64,000 nt of DNA, taken from positions 1,054,001 to 1,118,000 of the forward strand of contig NZ_LT627735.1 of the NCBI RefSeq assembly GCF_900101765.1, in the 5' to 3' direction. This DNA comes from Nonlabens sp. Hel1_33_55 (GTDB taxonomy: Bacteria > Bacteroidota > Bacteroidia > Flavobacteriales > Flavobacteriaceae). Below the pieces are notes generated by a model, which was given only the letters and a program-made list of their open reading frames with translations, ran no database searches and had not been told where the DNA came from. A program made the position numbers and the translations under genes. This document shows, in pieces, positions 6,787 to 16,542 of this stretch. Positions within the stretch are counted from its first letter, which is position 1, and every line of letters begins with the position of its first letter.

Positions 6787-8610
6787 TTATAATAAAGTGG
6801 ATAACAACAAGGTGGCTACAATCCAAAGAATCAAACTCAATAATCCTCCAATCACTAAAAAATGGCGGAATTTATATATTCCTGTCCCATAGATTAAAGC
6901 ATTGGTCTGATAGCCTACCGGAGTAAAAAAGCTGAAGTTTGCCGCAAACATTACCGCCAGAATAAATGGTTTGATTTCAAGACCAAATCCTGCACCGACA
7001 GACATGGCAATAGGCGTCATTATAATTGCTGTTGCGTTATTGGAAATGGTACCACTCATCAACATGGTAAATAAAAAGATGAGTCCCAAAACTATGATTG
7101 GCGCCTGACCTTGTAACAATGCCAGCAACTGTTCAGAAATCCATGTATCTGTACCTGTATTGTTCATCGCTATTCCCAGCGGTATCATTCCCGCGAGCAG
7201 GAAAACAATTTGCCAGTTTACTTTGTGGTAAATCTTTTCAAGTGAGATGCAATTGGTTAACAATAAGATCCCTATACCGGTCAATGCACTGGCGAGAATC
7301 GTTAGCACACCACTACTGGCAAGACCTATAACCGCAAGCAAGGTAAATAGTGTAGTATACTTTTTATATAACGGTACCGTGCTTTTGAGTTCGTGCTCAT
7401 TGAGAATGGCAACATTCTCCAATCGCTCAAGATCTCTCATAGAGCCGTCCTGTAATTCCAGTAATAACCTATCTCCAGGCTTTACTCTAATTTCATTGAT
7501 GTCTTTGCGTATGAGACGATCTTTTGTGTTTCTTATGTTTTTACGCTTTTGAATGGCAAGTGGATATGCACCATAAAGTGAGGACCGTCGTATTTTTTTC
7601 AAAGTACTGCCTATAAAAGAAGATCCAGGCAAAATGAGTAATTCGATATATCTCATTATAGGAATATCTTCCTTCTTTTCCTTTGATTCAGCTTCTTCTT
7701 CTTCAAGCTTTTCCGCAGGGTTGCGCTCTTCATGAAGTAGTAAATCTTCATCTTGTACAAACCCAGTCAGACTTTCCACTGTTCCCATTAAAACCAACTC
7801 ATCTCCTACTCGCAGGTTAATATATTTTCCAGGTGCATTGACTACTTTTTTATCTCTAATAAGTTTGATGATACTTATATCTGGATTGTCATTTAGAATA
7901 CTCTCTGAAAGTGATTGATCTACCAGTTTACTTTCTGCTGTGATCGTAACGGTAAATATAAATTCCTGCAACCCGTAGCTATCAGCTAGATTGGTGGACT
8001 TATCTTTTGGTAGCCATCTGGAGGCAATCGCCATAAATACGATACCAATAGCGAGAAATATGACTCCAAAAACCGTGAACTCAAAAAATCCCAACCGCTC
8101 CGCGCCTAGATTGCGCGCTACAGAATTCACGATTAGATTGGTAGAAGTTCCCATCAACGTACAGCTACCACCTAGAATTCCAGCAAATGAAATAGGCATC
8201 AGCAATTTGCTCGCAGAAAAGTTGAATTTAGCGGATAGCTGAGACACGATCTTGATAAAAATAATCACCACCGCAGTCGTACTTATAAAAGCCGATATGC
8301 TGGCGCTAACAAACATAAAAACCGGTGTGATTAGAACTAACGGTAGAATACTTACCTTTTTAATTCCTCTGGTGAGCCACTCTATCACGCCATTATCTTC
8401 CAGACTTATAGCGATTATCATTAGGGATAGTACCGTTATGGTCGCAGGATCTGCAAAGCCGCTTATGGCTTCTTCAGGTTTTGTTAGTCCTAAAAGGACT
8501 AAACTAACGATGATTAAAAAAGCAATTTTATCAATAGGAAACCACTCTGTTAGAAACAGTAAAATGGTCATTCCCAACACACAGAATACTAAAATGATTT
8601 CCAAATCCAT
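6787..8610 (-). CDS. SLC13-type anion permease with RCK_C (TrkA-C) domains
   Basis: A 607-residue inner-membrane transporter. An N-terminal membrane half (about residues 1-200) with GGSCTLMGTSTNLIVNS is followed by two cytosolic RCK_C/TrkA-C-like domains (~215-290, GKYINLRVGDELVLMG, and ~325-400, DINEIRVKPGDRLLLEL). A Lys/Glu-rich linker separates them. A second membrane half contains MSGTISNNATAIIMTPIAMS and NFSFFTPVGYQTNALIYGTG. The paired S/T-N-x-x hairpins are typical of the divalent anion:sodium symporter family. Substrate cannot be read from sequence; sulfate or dicarboxylates are usual. It leads a probable two-gene operon with mscS. Confidence 0.9.
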   Translation of the reverse strand: MDLEIILVFCVLGMTILLFLTEWFPIDKIAFLIIVSLVLLGLTKPEEAISGFADPATITVLSLMIIAISLEDNGVIEWLTRGIKKVSILPLVLITPVFMFVSASISAFISTTAVVIIFIKIVSQLSAKFNFSASKLLMPISFAGILGGSCTLMGTSTNLIVNSVARNLGAERLGFFEFTVFGVIFLAIGIVFMAIASRWLPKDKSTNLADSYGLQEFIFTVTITAESKLVDQSLSESILNDNPDISIIKLIRDKKVVNAPGKYINLRVGDELVLMGTVESLTGFVQDEDLLLHEERNPAEKLEEEEAESKEKKEDIPIMRYIELLILPGSSFIGSTLKKIRRSSLYGAYPLAIQKRKNIRNTKDRLIRKDINEIRVKPGDRLLLELQDGSMRDLERLENVAILNEHELKSTVPLYKKYTTLFTLLAVIGLASSGVLTILASALTGIGILLLTNCISLEKIYHKVNWQIVFLLAGMIPLGIAMNNTGTDTWISEQLLALLQGQAPIIVLGLIFLFTMLMSGTISNNATAIIMTPIAMSVGAGFGLEIKPFILAVMFAANFSFFTPVGYQTNALIYGTGIYKFRHFLVIGGLLSLILWIVATLLLSTLL

Positions 8611-8731
8611 AAGGCCGCCTAAACCATTAAATGTATTTTTTAATTAGACTATGTCGCTATTAAAGAATTACTAAACTTTCTGAGTTCTACACAGGACTTG
8701 ATTAACTTCCTTGAGTTGAAAATCAATAGCA

Positions 8732-9199
8732 ATGCTTAAAAAGAGAGGATATTCAAAAATTAAATACAGCTGGATCTATGCATTGCTTATCGTTGGCTCC
8801 ATCGTCATATTATCCATAATAGTTTTTCAATTAGGCTTGCGACAGGAATGGTACATTAAAGCCATGTATATACCCATAGTTTTCTTGGGGATCTTGTCAT
8901 TTATACGCGATGTGGTCCACAACACAAAAAAGAAAATCAAATACAAGAAGCTATTATTTTATGCTATGCGCACAGGCGTTTTCACCTGTGTTTTCCTATA
9001 TCCTTTAATTATGTTGTTTCTAATCTACTTCTATTCTGATGGTGGATTGATCAAAATGAGAGAATCTGTTGTAGGCGACGCCGGTGATTTGAGAGTGTTG
9101 TTTTCCTTGGAGCTCGAGATCTTTTTGGTGGTATTATTTTCGGCACTAGTTTCTAGTGGGATTTATTTGAACCGTCAAGATCGTCCTGTAGATATATAA
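8732..9199 (+). CDS. Hypothetical four-helix membrane protein
   Basis: A 155-residue protein I do not recognise. It has hydrophobic segments at about residues 14-36, 44-61, 80-104 and 127-150, separated by short basic loops (NTKKKIKYKK), consistent with an inner-membrane protein with cytosolic termini. It starts 121 bp from the divergent SLC13 gene, and a palindrome copy lies just downstream. No motif indicates function. Confidence 0.6.
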   Translation: MLKKRGYSKIKYSWIYALLIVGSIVILSIIVFQLGLRQEWYIKAMYIPIVFLGILSFIRDVVHNTKKKIKYKKLLFYAMRTGVFTCVFLYPLIMLFLIYFYSDGGLIKMRESVVGDAGDLRVLFSLELEIFLVVLFSALVSSGIYLNRQDRPVDI

Positions 9200-9210
9200 T
9201 GTCACTATTC

Positions 9211-9226
9211 CGCTTTCGCGAAAGCG
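9211..9226. repeat. Dispersed palindrome, copy 4
   Basis: Twelve bp after the stop of the membrane-protein gene, in a 217-bp gap that otherwise holds only AT-rich leader sequence for the gene at 9417. Confidence 0.9.
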
Positions 9227-9416
9227 AGATGTATCAATCCTATTTACCTTCTAACTTTCTCTTTAGAAATTAATTCTGCGATCTCTAAGTGAATAATAAG
9301 TGTCTGAATACTTGATATTTATGAATAAATTAATGATCAAAATATACCCTATTTGGGGTATTTTATTGAATAATAAGAGCCTTTAACTTTATCGATTAAT
9401 CATAAAAGGTTTTATT

Positions 9417-10604
9417 ATGCAAAAAATTACACTCTTCTCATTATTAATCTGTTGCGCTGGTATGTATGCGCAGGAACAACTCCTTTCATCTATCGATCAA
9501 TTTTCAGTAGGTACCGGCAATTTCGAAAATGCCTTCGGCTACAATTATGAGTATGATGCAAATGATAATCTGATATCAGAATCTGGGTTTTCATGGAATT
9601 CTTCAACCTCGCAATGGGTACCAAGCAACCGAGACATTTATCAATACAATGCTAATGGTAGAGCAAGCGAATTGACGTCTCAAGTCTACGATTCCAATAC
9701 AGATAGCTTTGTAAACGACTTTAGGGACTTATACACATATGATTCCAACAGCAGCCCTATTGAAGTGATCTATCAGGAATTCATAAATGGCTCGTACGAA
9801 AATGAATTTAGGCTCACGGCGACGTATTCCAATAATAATCTCATTTCTTTTATAGAATATGAATGAGATGGAAATGATTGGATTGCAGAGGACCGCGCCT
9901 TTGTGAATTATAATTCTAACGGTACGGTTTCAGATATTATAGGTGAAGAGTTTCAAAATGACACTTGGGTCAGTGATTACCGCGATAGTTTTACCTACAA
10001 TGGAGATGGACAGTTAACTCGTAAAATTTTTGAAACCTGGAATGGTTCCAGTTATGAACTGGATGAGGAATTTGATTATACTTATGATAACAATGGTAAT
10101 TTGATCGTAGAAGTGTCTGACTTTAATTTTTCAACGGCTGGACCTGAAGGTCGAGAAACATACGTTTATGACACCAGCGAATTAATGAGCAATATCGCAA
10201 ATCCATTTGTTGATAAAACCGGTCTTGAATACGTTTTTGATGACTTCCCATATGTCAATAAAATTTTAGAAGAGCGTTATGAAAGTTATGATAGCAACTC
10301 ATCATCTTTTAACGAAGTGAGTTCTAAAAGAGTTTACAATTATAATTCTACATTGAGCATTGAGGAAGCTGCAGCGCCATTAGCTAAAGTCAATGTCTAT
10401 CCCAATCCTACATCTGGAATTCTAAACATTGAAACATCGAACTTTGAAATAGCAAAAGTTTCAGTCTACGGATTGTTCGGCAACCAAATCCTGACCACTA
10501 GCAAACAAATGGTTGACCTCGAGTCTTTCACTTCTGGTGTTTACTTTTTAGAACTTACAGATGTTTCTGGTCAGTCCAGCAAACATAAAATTATCAAGAA
10601 GTAA
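9417..10604 (+). pseudogene. T9SS-secreted YD-repeat-like protein, interrupted by an in-frame TGA
   Basis: Two consecutive open segments (9417-9866 and from 9867 on) lie in the same frame, separated only by TGA at 9864-9866. Read through, they give one ~395-residue protein: signal peptide (MQKITLFSLLICCAGMYA), then YD/RHS-like tyrosine-rich beta repeats (YEYDANDNLISE, YTYDSNSSPIEV, FTYNGDGQLTRK, YTYDNNGNLIVE), and a type IX secretion sorting domain (VNVYPNPTSGILNIETSN ... KHKIIKK). The repeats run across the stop (FIEYE*DGNDWIAEDR), and the equivalent places in other repeats have W (FSWNSSTSQW, ETWNGSSY), so TGG to TGA is the likely change. The downstream part has no obvious start, so the gene is probably inactivated or truncated; a sequencing error is the alternative. 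Confidence 0.8.
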
Positions 10605-10625
10605 TTTGACTTTTGATTTCAAATG

Positions 10626-10660
10626 AAAAATCCCGATAACTTAAAGTTATCGGGATTTTT
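10626..10660. terminator. Bidirectional terminator
   Basis: aaaaatcccgataactt and aagttatcgggattttt are perfect complements with A and T runs at the ends, shared by the convergent gene at 9417 and lon. Confidence 0.93.
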
Positions 10661-10678
10661 ATCTAATGAAATTTGAGG

Positions 10679-13132
10679 CTACAACACCTTAGCATTCTTC
10701 ACCTTCTGCTTAGTAAGTGCCAGTTCAAGCACGTTACTCATGTCGCTCACATAATGAAAAGTAAGTCCTTTCAAGTAATCAGCTTTGATCTCTTCTATAT
10801 CTCTACGATTTTGCTCGCAGAGTAAAATCTCTTTGATTCTTGCACGTTTGGCAGCAAGGATTTTTTCCTTGATTCCACCTACGGGTAATACTTTACCACG
10901 TAAAGTGATCTCACCAGTCATAGCTATGCTCTTCTTGACTTTGCGCTGTGTGAATAATGATACCAGTGAGGTAAGCATCGTTATTCCTGCGCTAGGTCCA
11001 TCTTTTGGTGTGGCACCTTCAGGAACGTGAATATGGACATTGTATTTACCGAATATATCCGAGTCGATTCCCAATTCTTCAGAATGTGCCTTGATGTATT
11101 CCATGGCGATGGTGGCACTTTCCTTCATCACCTTACCTAGATTACCAGTTACAGTAAGTTGGCCTTTGCCTTTACTCAAAATGGATTCTATAAATAGAAT
11201 ATCACCACCTACTCTAGTCCACGCTAGTCCTGTAACAACACCAGCAACATCGTTGTTTTCGTATTTACCGCGCATCATTCTAGGCGCGCCTAATACTTCA
11301 ACAATTGTATCATTGGTAACTTTGAGATCATACTCATCTTCCATAGCAATACTTTTGGCCGCGTAACGCACCATTTTTGCTATTTGCTTGTCCAGACCTC
11401 TAACACCACTTTCTCGTGTGTAACCTTCCACTATTCTTTCGATTTGTGGCTTTCCTATCTTGAGGTGGGATTTATCCAGTCCATGTTCCTCGAGTTGCTT
11501 AGGCAATAGGTGTCTTTTCCCTATCTCTACTTTCTCTTCTATGGTATAACCGGTAACATTAATAATCTCCATACGATCACGCAAAGCAGGTTGTATTGTC
11601 TGCATGCTGTTGCTCGTAGCTACAAACATTACTTTACTCAGATCAAACCCCATTTCTAGGAAATTATCGTAAAAGCTATTGTTCTGCTCTGGATCCAAAA
11701 CTTCTAACATTGCACTCGATGGATCACCATTGTGCGAATTCCCTAGTTTATCGATCTCATCCAGTACGAAAACAGGATTTGATGTTTTGGCCTTTTTGAT
11801 ACTCTGGATAATACGTCCAGGCATCGCACCTATGTAGGTTTTACGGTGACCGCGTATTTCTGCTTCATCGCGCAAACCGCCTAAACTGATTCTTACGTAC
11901 TCTCGTCCTAAAGCTTCTGCAATGGATTTTCCCAAAGATGTTTTACCAACTCCTGGAGGTCCATACAAACAAAGTATAGGCGATTTCATATCGTTGCGCA
12001 GTTTGAGTACTGCTAGATATTCAATAATGCGTTTTTTCACATCATCCAGACCATAGTGATCGCGGTCCAGAATCTTCATCGCACGTTTCAGATCAAAATT
12101 ATCCTTAGAAAACTCATTCCATGGCAGATCCAAAAACAGATCCAGATAATTACGTTGGATGGAGAATTCCGCTACTTGCGGATTCATTCTCTGCATTTTT
12201 GCAAGCTCCTTATCAAAATGTTCCTTGACCTTATCGTCCCATTTTTTCTTTTTGGCACGCTGGCGCATCTCATCTATTTCCTGATGTGAGCTCACGCCAC
12301 CACCCAACTCTTCCTGAATGGTCTTCATTTGCTGGTGTAGGAAATACTCGCGCTGTTGTTTGTTTATATCCGTTTGAACACGAGACTGAATATCATTCTT
12401 GAGTTCCAGTTTCTGGCGCTCGATATTCATGAAACGCAAGGTTTCCAGTGCGCGCTCCTTAAGGTCATTGATCTCCAGCAATTTTTGCTTATCCTCAACC
12501 TTTAAATTCATGTTGGAGGAAACAAAATTGACTAGAAAGCTGTTGGACTCGATATTCTTGATCGCAAAACTAGCCTCACTTGGAATATTGGGACTTTCCT
12601 TTATAATTTCTAGGGAAAGCTCCTTGATCTTATCTATAATCGCATTAAACTCCTCATTATCAGCGGCTGGTCTTGCCTCTTCTACCGCTTTAGTAGTTGC
12701 TTTCAGGTAAGGTTCCGTTTGAACAATGGAATCGATGGCAAAGCGTTTTTTACCTTGAATAATTACCGTGGTATTCCCGTCAGGCATCTTGAACACCTTG
12801 AGAATACGCGCTACAACACCCGTTGAGTGCAAGTCAGCTTCAGATGGGTCTTCAACAGATTCATCTTTTTGGGCAACGACACCTATAGGTTCATTAGCTT
12901 TATTAGCTTCCTGCAGCAATTTTATGGATTGATCACGACCAGCCGTAATAGGAATCACGACTCCGGGAAAAAGTACCATGTTGCGCAACGGCAAGATGGC
13001 AAGCGTTTCAGGAACAGCTTCGGCATGCATTTCTTCCTCATCCTTGGAGCTTAAAAGTGGTATAAACTCTGCATCCTGATCAAATTCCTGCTGTGACATA
13101 ATGTCTATTTGAAACTTCTTTGGTTTAAACAT
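10679..13132 (-). CDS. lon: ATP-dependent protease La
   Basis: An 817-residue Lon protease, which degrades misfolded and regulatory proteins in the cytosol. Order: N-terminal substrate-binding domain ([19 protein letters not shown], ~45-240), coiled-coil region, AAA+ module with Walker [10 protein letters not shown] near residue 390, Walker [11 protein letters not shown] and sensor residues, then the C-terminal protease with the catalytic Ser in DGPSAGITM (near 713) and the Lys in [13 protein letters not shown]. Length is normal. ATG at 13132 gives a start like other flavobacterial Lon proteins. It is a single gene with its own terminator; its leader carries a TGTCATTG stretch resembling one upstream of dnaK. 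Confidence 0.98.
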   Translation of the reverse strand: MFKPKKFQIDIMSQQEFDQDAEFIPLLSSKDEEEMHAEAVPETLAILPLRNMVLFPGVVIPITAGRDQSIKLLQEANKANEPIGVVAQKDESVEDPSEADLHSTGVVARILKVFKMPDGNTTVIIQGKKRFAIDSIVQTEPYLKATTKAVEEARPAADNEEFNAIIDKIKELSLEIIKESPNIPSEASFAIKNIESNSFLVNFVSSNMNLKVEDKQKLLEINDLKERALETLRFMNIERQKLELKNDIQSRVQTDINKQQREYFLHQQMKTIQEELGGGVSSHQEIDEMRQRAKKKKWDDKVKEHFDKELAKMQRMNPQVAEFSIQRNYLDLFLDLPWNEFSKDNFDLKRAMKILDRDHYGLDDVKKRIIEYLAVLKLRNDMKSPILCLYGPPGVGKTSLGKSIAEALGREYVRISLGGLRDEAEIRGHRKTYIGAMPGRIIQSIKKAKTSNPVFVLDEIDKLGNSHNGDPSSAMLEVLDPEQNNSFYDNFLEMGFDLSKVMFVATSNSMQTIQPALRDRMEIINVTGYTIEEKVEIGKRHLLPKQLEEHGLDKSHLKIGKPQIERIVEGYTRESGVRGLDKQIAKMVRYAAKSIAMEDEYDLKVTNDTIVEVLGAPRMMRGKYENNDVAGVVTGLAWTRVGGDILFIESILSKGKGQLTVTGNLGKVMKESATIAMEYIKAHSEELGIDSDIFGKYNVHIHVPEGATPKDGPSAGITMLTSLVSLFTQRKVKKSIAMTGEITLRGKVLPVGGIKEKILAAKRARIKEILLCEQNRRDIEEIKADYLKGLTFHYVSDMSNVLELALTKQKVKNAKVL

Positions 13133-13217
13133 ATATTTTCAAGTCGCCACAATGACAGTGCATTGCGGCTTATTTAAATTAGTATTCTTTGGGTAGCGTT
13201 GAAGATTTTAAGGAGTC

Positions 13218-13233
13218 CGCTTTCGCGAAAGCG
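13218..13233. repeat. Dispersed palindrome, copy 5
   Basis: In the 275-bp divergent region between lon and the ECF sigma gene, 86 bp from the lon start. A terminator role is unlikely in this position. Confidence 0.9.
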
Positions 13234-13407
13234 AACTAATCCAACACCAACCCTTTATCTATCAGCATCTTATTCATGCTCCTACTTCAAAGCAATCTGG
13301 ACATCACATGAATACCTACCGATTTTCTATAGTAAATTTCAAAATCAATGCCATCAAGTGTAACAAGTCCGCAAATGTTGCATCTTTAATGTAGAAACAC
13401 TAACCAA

Positions 13408-13950
13408 GTGAACCTAACCGAACTAGAAAACGACGTATTTGACCTGTGCGAAAAAGGCGACCGGCGCGCCCAGATGCAAGTGTACAACGACTATGCAAAA
13501 GGGATGTATCATGTGGCATTGCGCATTGTGGAAGACACCGCACAGGCTGAAGATATCATGCAGGAAAGTATGATTACCGCATTTGCAAAAATCAATCAGT
13601 GGAACCGCGAGGCCACCTTTGGCAGCTGGCTCAAACGTATCGTGATCAACAATAGTTTGACCTATAAGCGCAAGGCGAGCAAAATGCCCACTACAAGTTT
13701 TGAGGAGTACCATGAGACCATCGATGATAGCGAAAGTATTGACATGGAGAACGCAGGATGGACCGCAAAACGTGTCATGATCGCCATGAAGGAATTGAAG
13801 GCAAGTTATCGCGAGGTACTGACTTTATCGCTTATTGAAGGAATGGATAATGAGGAAATCGCCCAGATTATGGGAATCTCTCACGGTATGTGTCGCACGA
13901 CCATATCCAGAGCAAAAACAAGTTTAAGAAGTAAAATGGAATTGATATGA
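13408..13950 (+). CDS. ECF-type RNA polymerase sigma factor
   Basis: A 180-residue sigma-70 family factor starting at GTG. Region 2 is at about residues 20-90 (MYHVALRIVEDTAQAEDIMQESMITAFAKINQW ... ATFGSWLKRIVINNSL), and region 4 at ~120-178 (LKASYREVLTLSLIEGMDNEEIAQIMGISHGMCRTTISRAKTSLR). It has no region 1 or 3, as expected for the ECF group. Its stop overlaps the start of a one-helix membrane protein by 4 bp (ATGA), the usual arrangement for an ECF factor and its anti-sigma protein. The two surface-protein genes behind it complete the operon and may be part of what it senses. Confidence 0.93.
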   Translation: MNLTELENDVFDLCEKGDRRAQMQVYNDYAKGMYHVALRIVEDTAQAEDIMQESMITAFAKINQWNREATFGSWLKRIVINNSLTYKRKASKMPTTSFEEYHETIDDSESIDMENAGWTAKRVMIAMKELKASYREVLTLSLIEGMDNEEIAQIMGISHGMCRTTISRAKTSLRSKMELI

Positions 13951-14549
13951 AAGATGAAATGAAAGAATGGTTTATGAAGCAGGATTTTGATCTTAATGAA
14001 TTGCCACAAGGCAATGAGCAACGGTTTCTAGATAAGCTGGATGCAGCTTGTGAGGATGTTGAAAATCAAAATCAAAACGAAAATCAAAATCAAAATCCTA
14101 TGGCTGCCGAGACTAAGACAAAAGGCCGAGTCATTACTATGTCTGCCATCTTAAAGTGGTCTGCAGCAGCAGTGATTGCCGTTATTATAGGATCTGCGAG
14201 CTTTATGGCGGGACAATCACAATCTTACGAACTCAAATCTGTTTCTCCAGAAATGGCGGCTGCTCAAAATAGTTATGTGGAGACCATTGATTATCAGCTA
14301 GCTGCATTGAACCAATTGCAATCTCCAGCGACAGAGAAAATTATTGCAGATGCTAAAATGAGTCTAGAAAAGCTGGAAACAGATTATAAAAGAATTCAGA
14401 AGGATTTCAAATCCAACAGTGAGAATCCCGCGGTAATTGATGCGATGATTCAAAATTTTAAGACCAGAATATTATTGCTGGAGGACGCTCGGGCACAGAT
14501 TAAAGCAAAAAAACAACAACTCAAAAAACAAGAAAATGAACTTATATAA
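13947..14549 (+). CDS. Putative anti-sigma factor (single-pass membrane protein)
   Basis: A 200-residue protein with a cytosolic N-terminal part (~65 residues), one membrane helix (LKWSAAAVIAVIIGSASFMAG, ~68-90), and a mainly helical, probably coiled-coil periplasmic part. The N-terminal region includes an Asn/Gln low-complexity run encoded by repeats of aatcaaaatcaaaa (about 14060-14100), a possible slippage site. Translational coupling to the sigma gene and this topology suggest an anti-sigma role; sequence motifs alone do not prove it. It overlaps the next gene by 14 bp. Confidence 0.7.
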   Translation: MKDEMKEWFMKQDFDLNELPQGNEQRFLDKLDAACEDVENQNQNENQNQNPMAAETKTKGRVITMSAILKWSAAAVIAVIIGSASFMAGQSQSYELKSVSPEMAAAQNSYVETIDYQLAALNQLQSPATEKIIADAKMSLEKLETDYKRIQKDFKSNSENPAVIDAMIQNFKTRILLLEDARAQIKAKKQQLKKQENELI

Positions 14550-15615
14550 AACCTTTTTCCTGGTATGGATGTGCGTGCCGCTTATTGCCATCGCAAATCC
14601 CAACGATAAATATAGAAAGACCAAAAAAATCAATAAGACCTACAGCGTTAATAGTGATGCGCTTGTGGACATAGAGAATAGCTTTGGTGATGTGACGGTA
14701 CAGTTATGGAACCAAAATACGGTGAGTATCGATGTACTCGTGGAAGTGAGCGGTAACGATGAAGATCGGGTTAATGATCGTCTAGAGCGTATCGATGTAG
14801 AATTTAAAGCTTCTAAAACCAGAGTAAGCGCGCAAAGCGATATTCCTAACGAGAATTCTGGTTTTATGAGCCTGTTCTCTGGAAATAATAAAACAAGTAC
14901 CAAAGTAGACTTCATCATCAAAATGCCTATGAACTCACCTCTGGAATTAGAAAACGACTATGGTGCGGTAATCATTGAAAAAATGATGGCTCCATTGAAG
15001 ATGAGTTGTGATTTTGGGAGATTGCAAATAGGTCAATTACTTCATCCCAACAATGAGCTGTCCTTTGACTACACCACAAAATCACATATTGACTACATGA
15101 AAGGTGGCGTTATCAAAGCTGATTTTAGCGAGTTCAAATTATACGGCGCTGGAAATTTAGATCTAAGTGGTGACTATACGACGGCTACCTTTGGAGCGAT
15201 GGAAAAATTGAAATACAATTCTGATTTTTCTACCTATAACATTGAAAGAATAAAGACGCTGGATGGCCGTGGTGATTACAGCAAAGTCACGATCGACACT
15301 GTAGAAGATGAAGCCATCATGAAAGCCGATTTTGGAACTATTACCATTAATAGTCTAAGCAAAGGATTCAAAAATGTAAACATCAAATCTGATTACACGA
15401 CCGTAAAGGTGCGTTATGACAAGGATGCAAGCTTTGTTTATGAATGTAAGACAGAGTTCGGTTCTCTTAATCTAGGTTCTGGGCTGGCAACGGTAAACTC
15501 AAGAAAGGAAATGAACGAATCCTACAAACAAGGCTATAACAATACCCAAGGCAGTAATAATAGAATCGATATCAACAGCAGTTTTGGTAACGTTTCTCTT
15601 CAAGCAAACAACTAA
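14536..15615 (+). CDS. Exported DUF4097-like beta-helical protein
   Basis: A 359-residue protein with a signal peptide (MNLYKTFFLVWMCVPLIAIANP). The mature part has regularly spaced beta-strand repeats with short D/G turns (DALVDIENSFGDVTVQLWNQNTVSIDV, LELENDYGAVIIEKM, DGRGDYSKVTIDTV, IKSDYTTVKV), typical of DUF4097/GIN-like envelope proteins. It overlaps the putative anti-sigma gene and is followed by a GIN-domain gene, so it belongs to the ECF operon. A role in sensing or responding to envelope state is inference from operon structure. Confidence 0.8.
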   Translation: MNLYKTFFLVWMCVPLIAIANPNDKYRKTKKINKTYSVNSDALVDIENSFGDVTVQLWNQNTVSIDVLVEVSGNDEDRVNDRLERIDVEFKASKTRVSAQSDIPNENSGFMSLFSGNNKTSTKVDFIIKMPMNSPLELENDYGAVIIEKMMAPLKMSCDFGRLQIGQLLHPNNELSFDYTTKSHIDYMKGGVIKADFSEFKLYGAGNLDLSGDYTTATFGAMEKLKYNSDFSTYNIERIKTLDGRGDYSKVTIDTVEDEAIMKADFGTITINSLSKGFKNVNIKSDYTTVKVRYDKDASFVYECKTEFGSLNLGSGLATVNSRKEMNESYKQGYNNTQGSNNRIDINSSFGNVSLQANN

Positions 15616-15638
15616 TCAATAACCTAAAACTAAACAAA

Positions 15639-16364
15639 ATGAAAAAAATAATTCTAGTAGCAATTGCCATAGTCGCATTTCAATCGGCTAATGCTCAATG
15701 GTTCGGCAATAAAAAAGTAAATGGTAATGGTGACGTCATCACACAGAATTTTAGAACTTCAAACTATGATGGTGTAAGCATGGCTGGATCCATGGATGTC
15801 GAACTTATAAGCGGTAAAGAAGGCAACATCAAAGTAGAGGCCGAATCCAACCTGATGGAATACCTTGAGATTGAGGTGAAAGGCAACCGTCTCACCATTG
15901 GCATAGAGGACGGCATCAATTTGAACAGTCGTAAGGGAATCAAGGTTTACGTTCCTGTAGAACAAATTGATTATGTAAGTCTCGCTGGAAGTGGTGATAT
16001 CACAAGCGATCTGACCTTGAAGTCAGAAAAAATGAAAATAAGTGTTGCGGGCAGTGGCGACATCAAATTAAGAACCGAATCGAAAAACCTGAGCCTTGCC
16101 GTTGCCGGTAGTGGCGATTTGAAAGTCTCTGGTAGAACAGAGAATCTGGATGCCAGTGTTGCTGGTAGTGGTGATATAAGTGCTTATGACCTAAAGGCAA
16201 ATAACGTCAATGCTAGTATAGCTGGAAGTGGTGATGTTGCGGTATTCTGCAATGGTGGTAAGATGAACGCTAGTATAATTGGTTCGGGAGACTTACGTTA
16301 TAAAGGCAAGACCAGCGATATCAAAAAGACGGTTATGGGTAGTGGTGATATTACACAAATGTAG
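15639..16364 (+). CDS. Exported head-GIN domain protein (DUF2807)
   Basis: A 241-residue protein with a signal peptide (MKKIILVAIAIVAFQSANA) and a DUF2807/GIN domain: an N-terminal segment (GDVITQNFRTSNYDGVSMAGSMDVELISG), then at least six VAGSGDI-like turns (LAGSGDITSD, VAGSGDIKL, VAGSGDLKV, VAGSGDISA, IAGSGDVAV, MGSGDITQ) spaced about 20 residues apart, forming a beta-solenoid. Molecular function of the family is unknown. It is the last gene of the ECF operon, ended by a terminator at 16412. Confidence 0.88.
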   Translation: MKKIILVAIAIVAFQSANAQWFGNKKVNGNGDVITQNFRTSNYDGVSMAGSMDVELISGKEGNIKVEAESNLMEYLEIEVKGNRLTIGIEDGINLNSRKGIKVYVPVEQIDYVSLAGSGDITSDLTLKSEKMKISVAGSGDIKLRTESKNLSLAVAGSGDLKVSGRTENLDASVAGSGDISAYDLKANNVNASIAGSGDVAVFCNGGKMNASIIGSGDLRYKGKTSDIKKTVMGSGDITQM

Positions 16365-16372
16365 ATTTGTAT

Positions 16373-16388
16373 CGCTTTCGCGAAAGCG
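16373..16388. repeat. Dispersed palindrome, copy 6
   Basis: Starts 9 bp after the GIN gene stop and precedes a separate, ordinary terminator. Here the palindrome is therefore not needed for termination. Confidence 0.9.
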
Positions 16389-16411
16389 AACTCAAAAACA
16401 ACAATTCAATT

Positions 16412-16446
16412 AATCCCAATCAGTCTAGACTGTATTGGGATTTTTT
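16412..16446 (+). terminator. Terminator of the ECF operon
   Basis: aatcccaat pairs with attgggatt, followed by T6; the loop contains a further small palindrome (cagtctagactg). Confidence 0.88.
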
Positions 16447-16509
16447 ATGATCCTATTTCAAAAAATCAGGAGCCTATCGTCACAGTAAGTTTGATTTGTA
16501 ATTATAGAC

Positions 16510-16517
16510 TACTTTTG
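16510..16517 (+). promoter_or_regulatory. Candidate -7 element of the CDP-alcohol phosphatidyltransferase gene
   Basis: TACTTTTG matches TAnnTTTG, 25 bp before the ATG; a TTG at 16491-16493 gives a slightly short spacing of 16 bp. Confidence 0.5.
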
Positions 16518-16542
16518 CGCCCGCTAACGCTAGAATCACCTG

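Noticed and set aside
9864..9866. TGA as a selenocysteine or recoded codon
   Set aside because: The position corresponds to Trp in the repeats, the protein is not a redox enzyme, and other genes in the window use TGA as stop.
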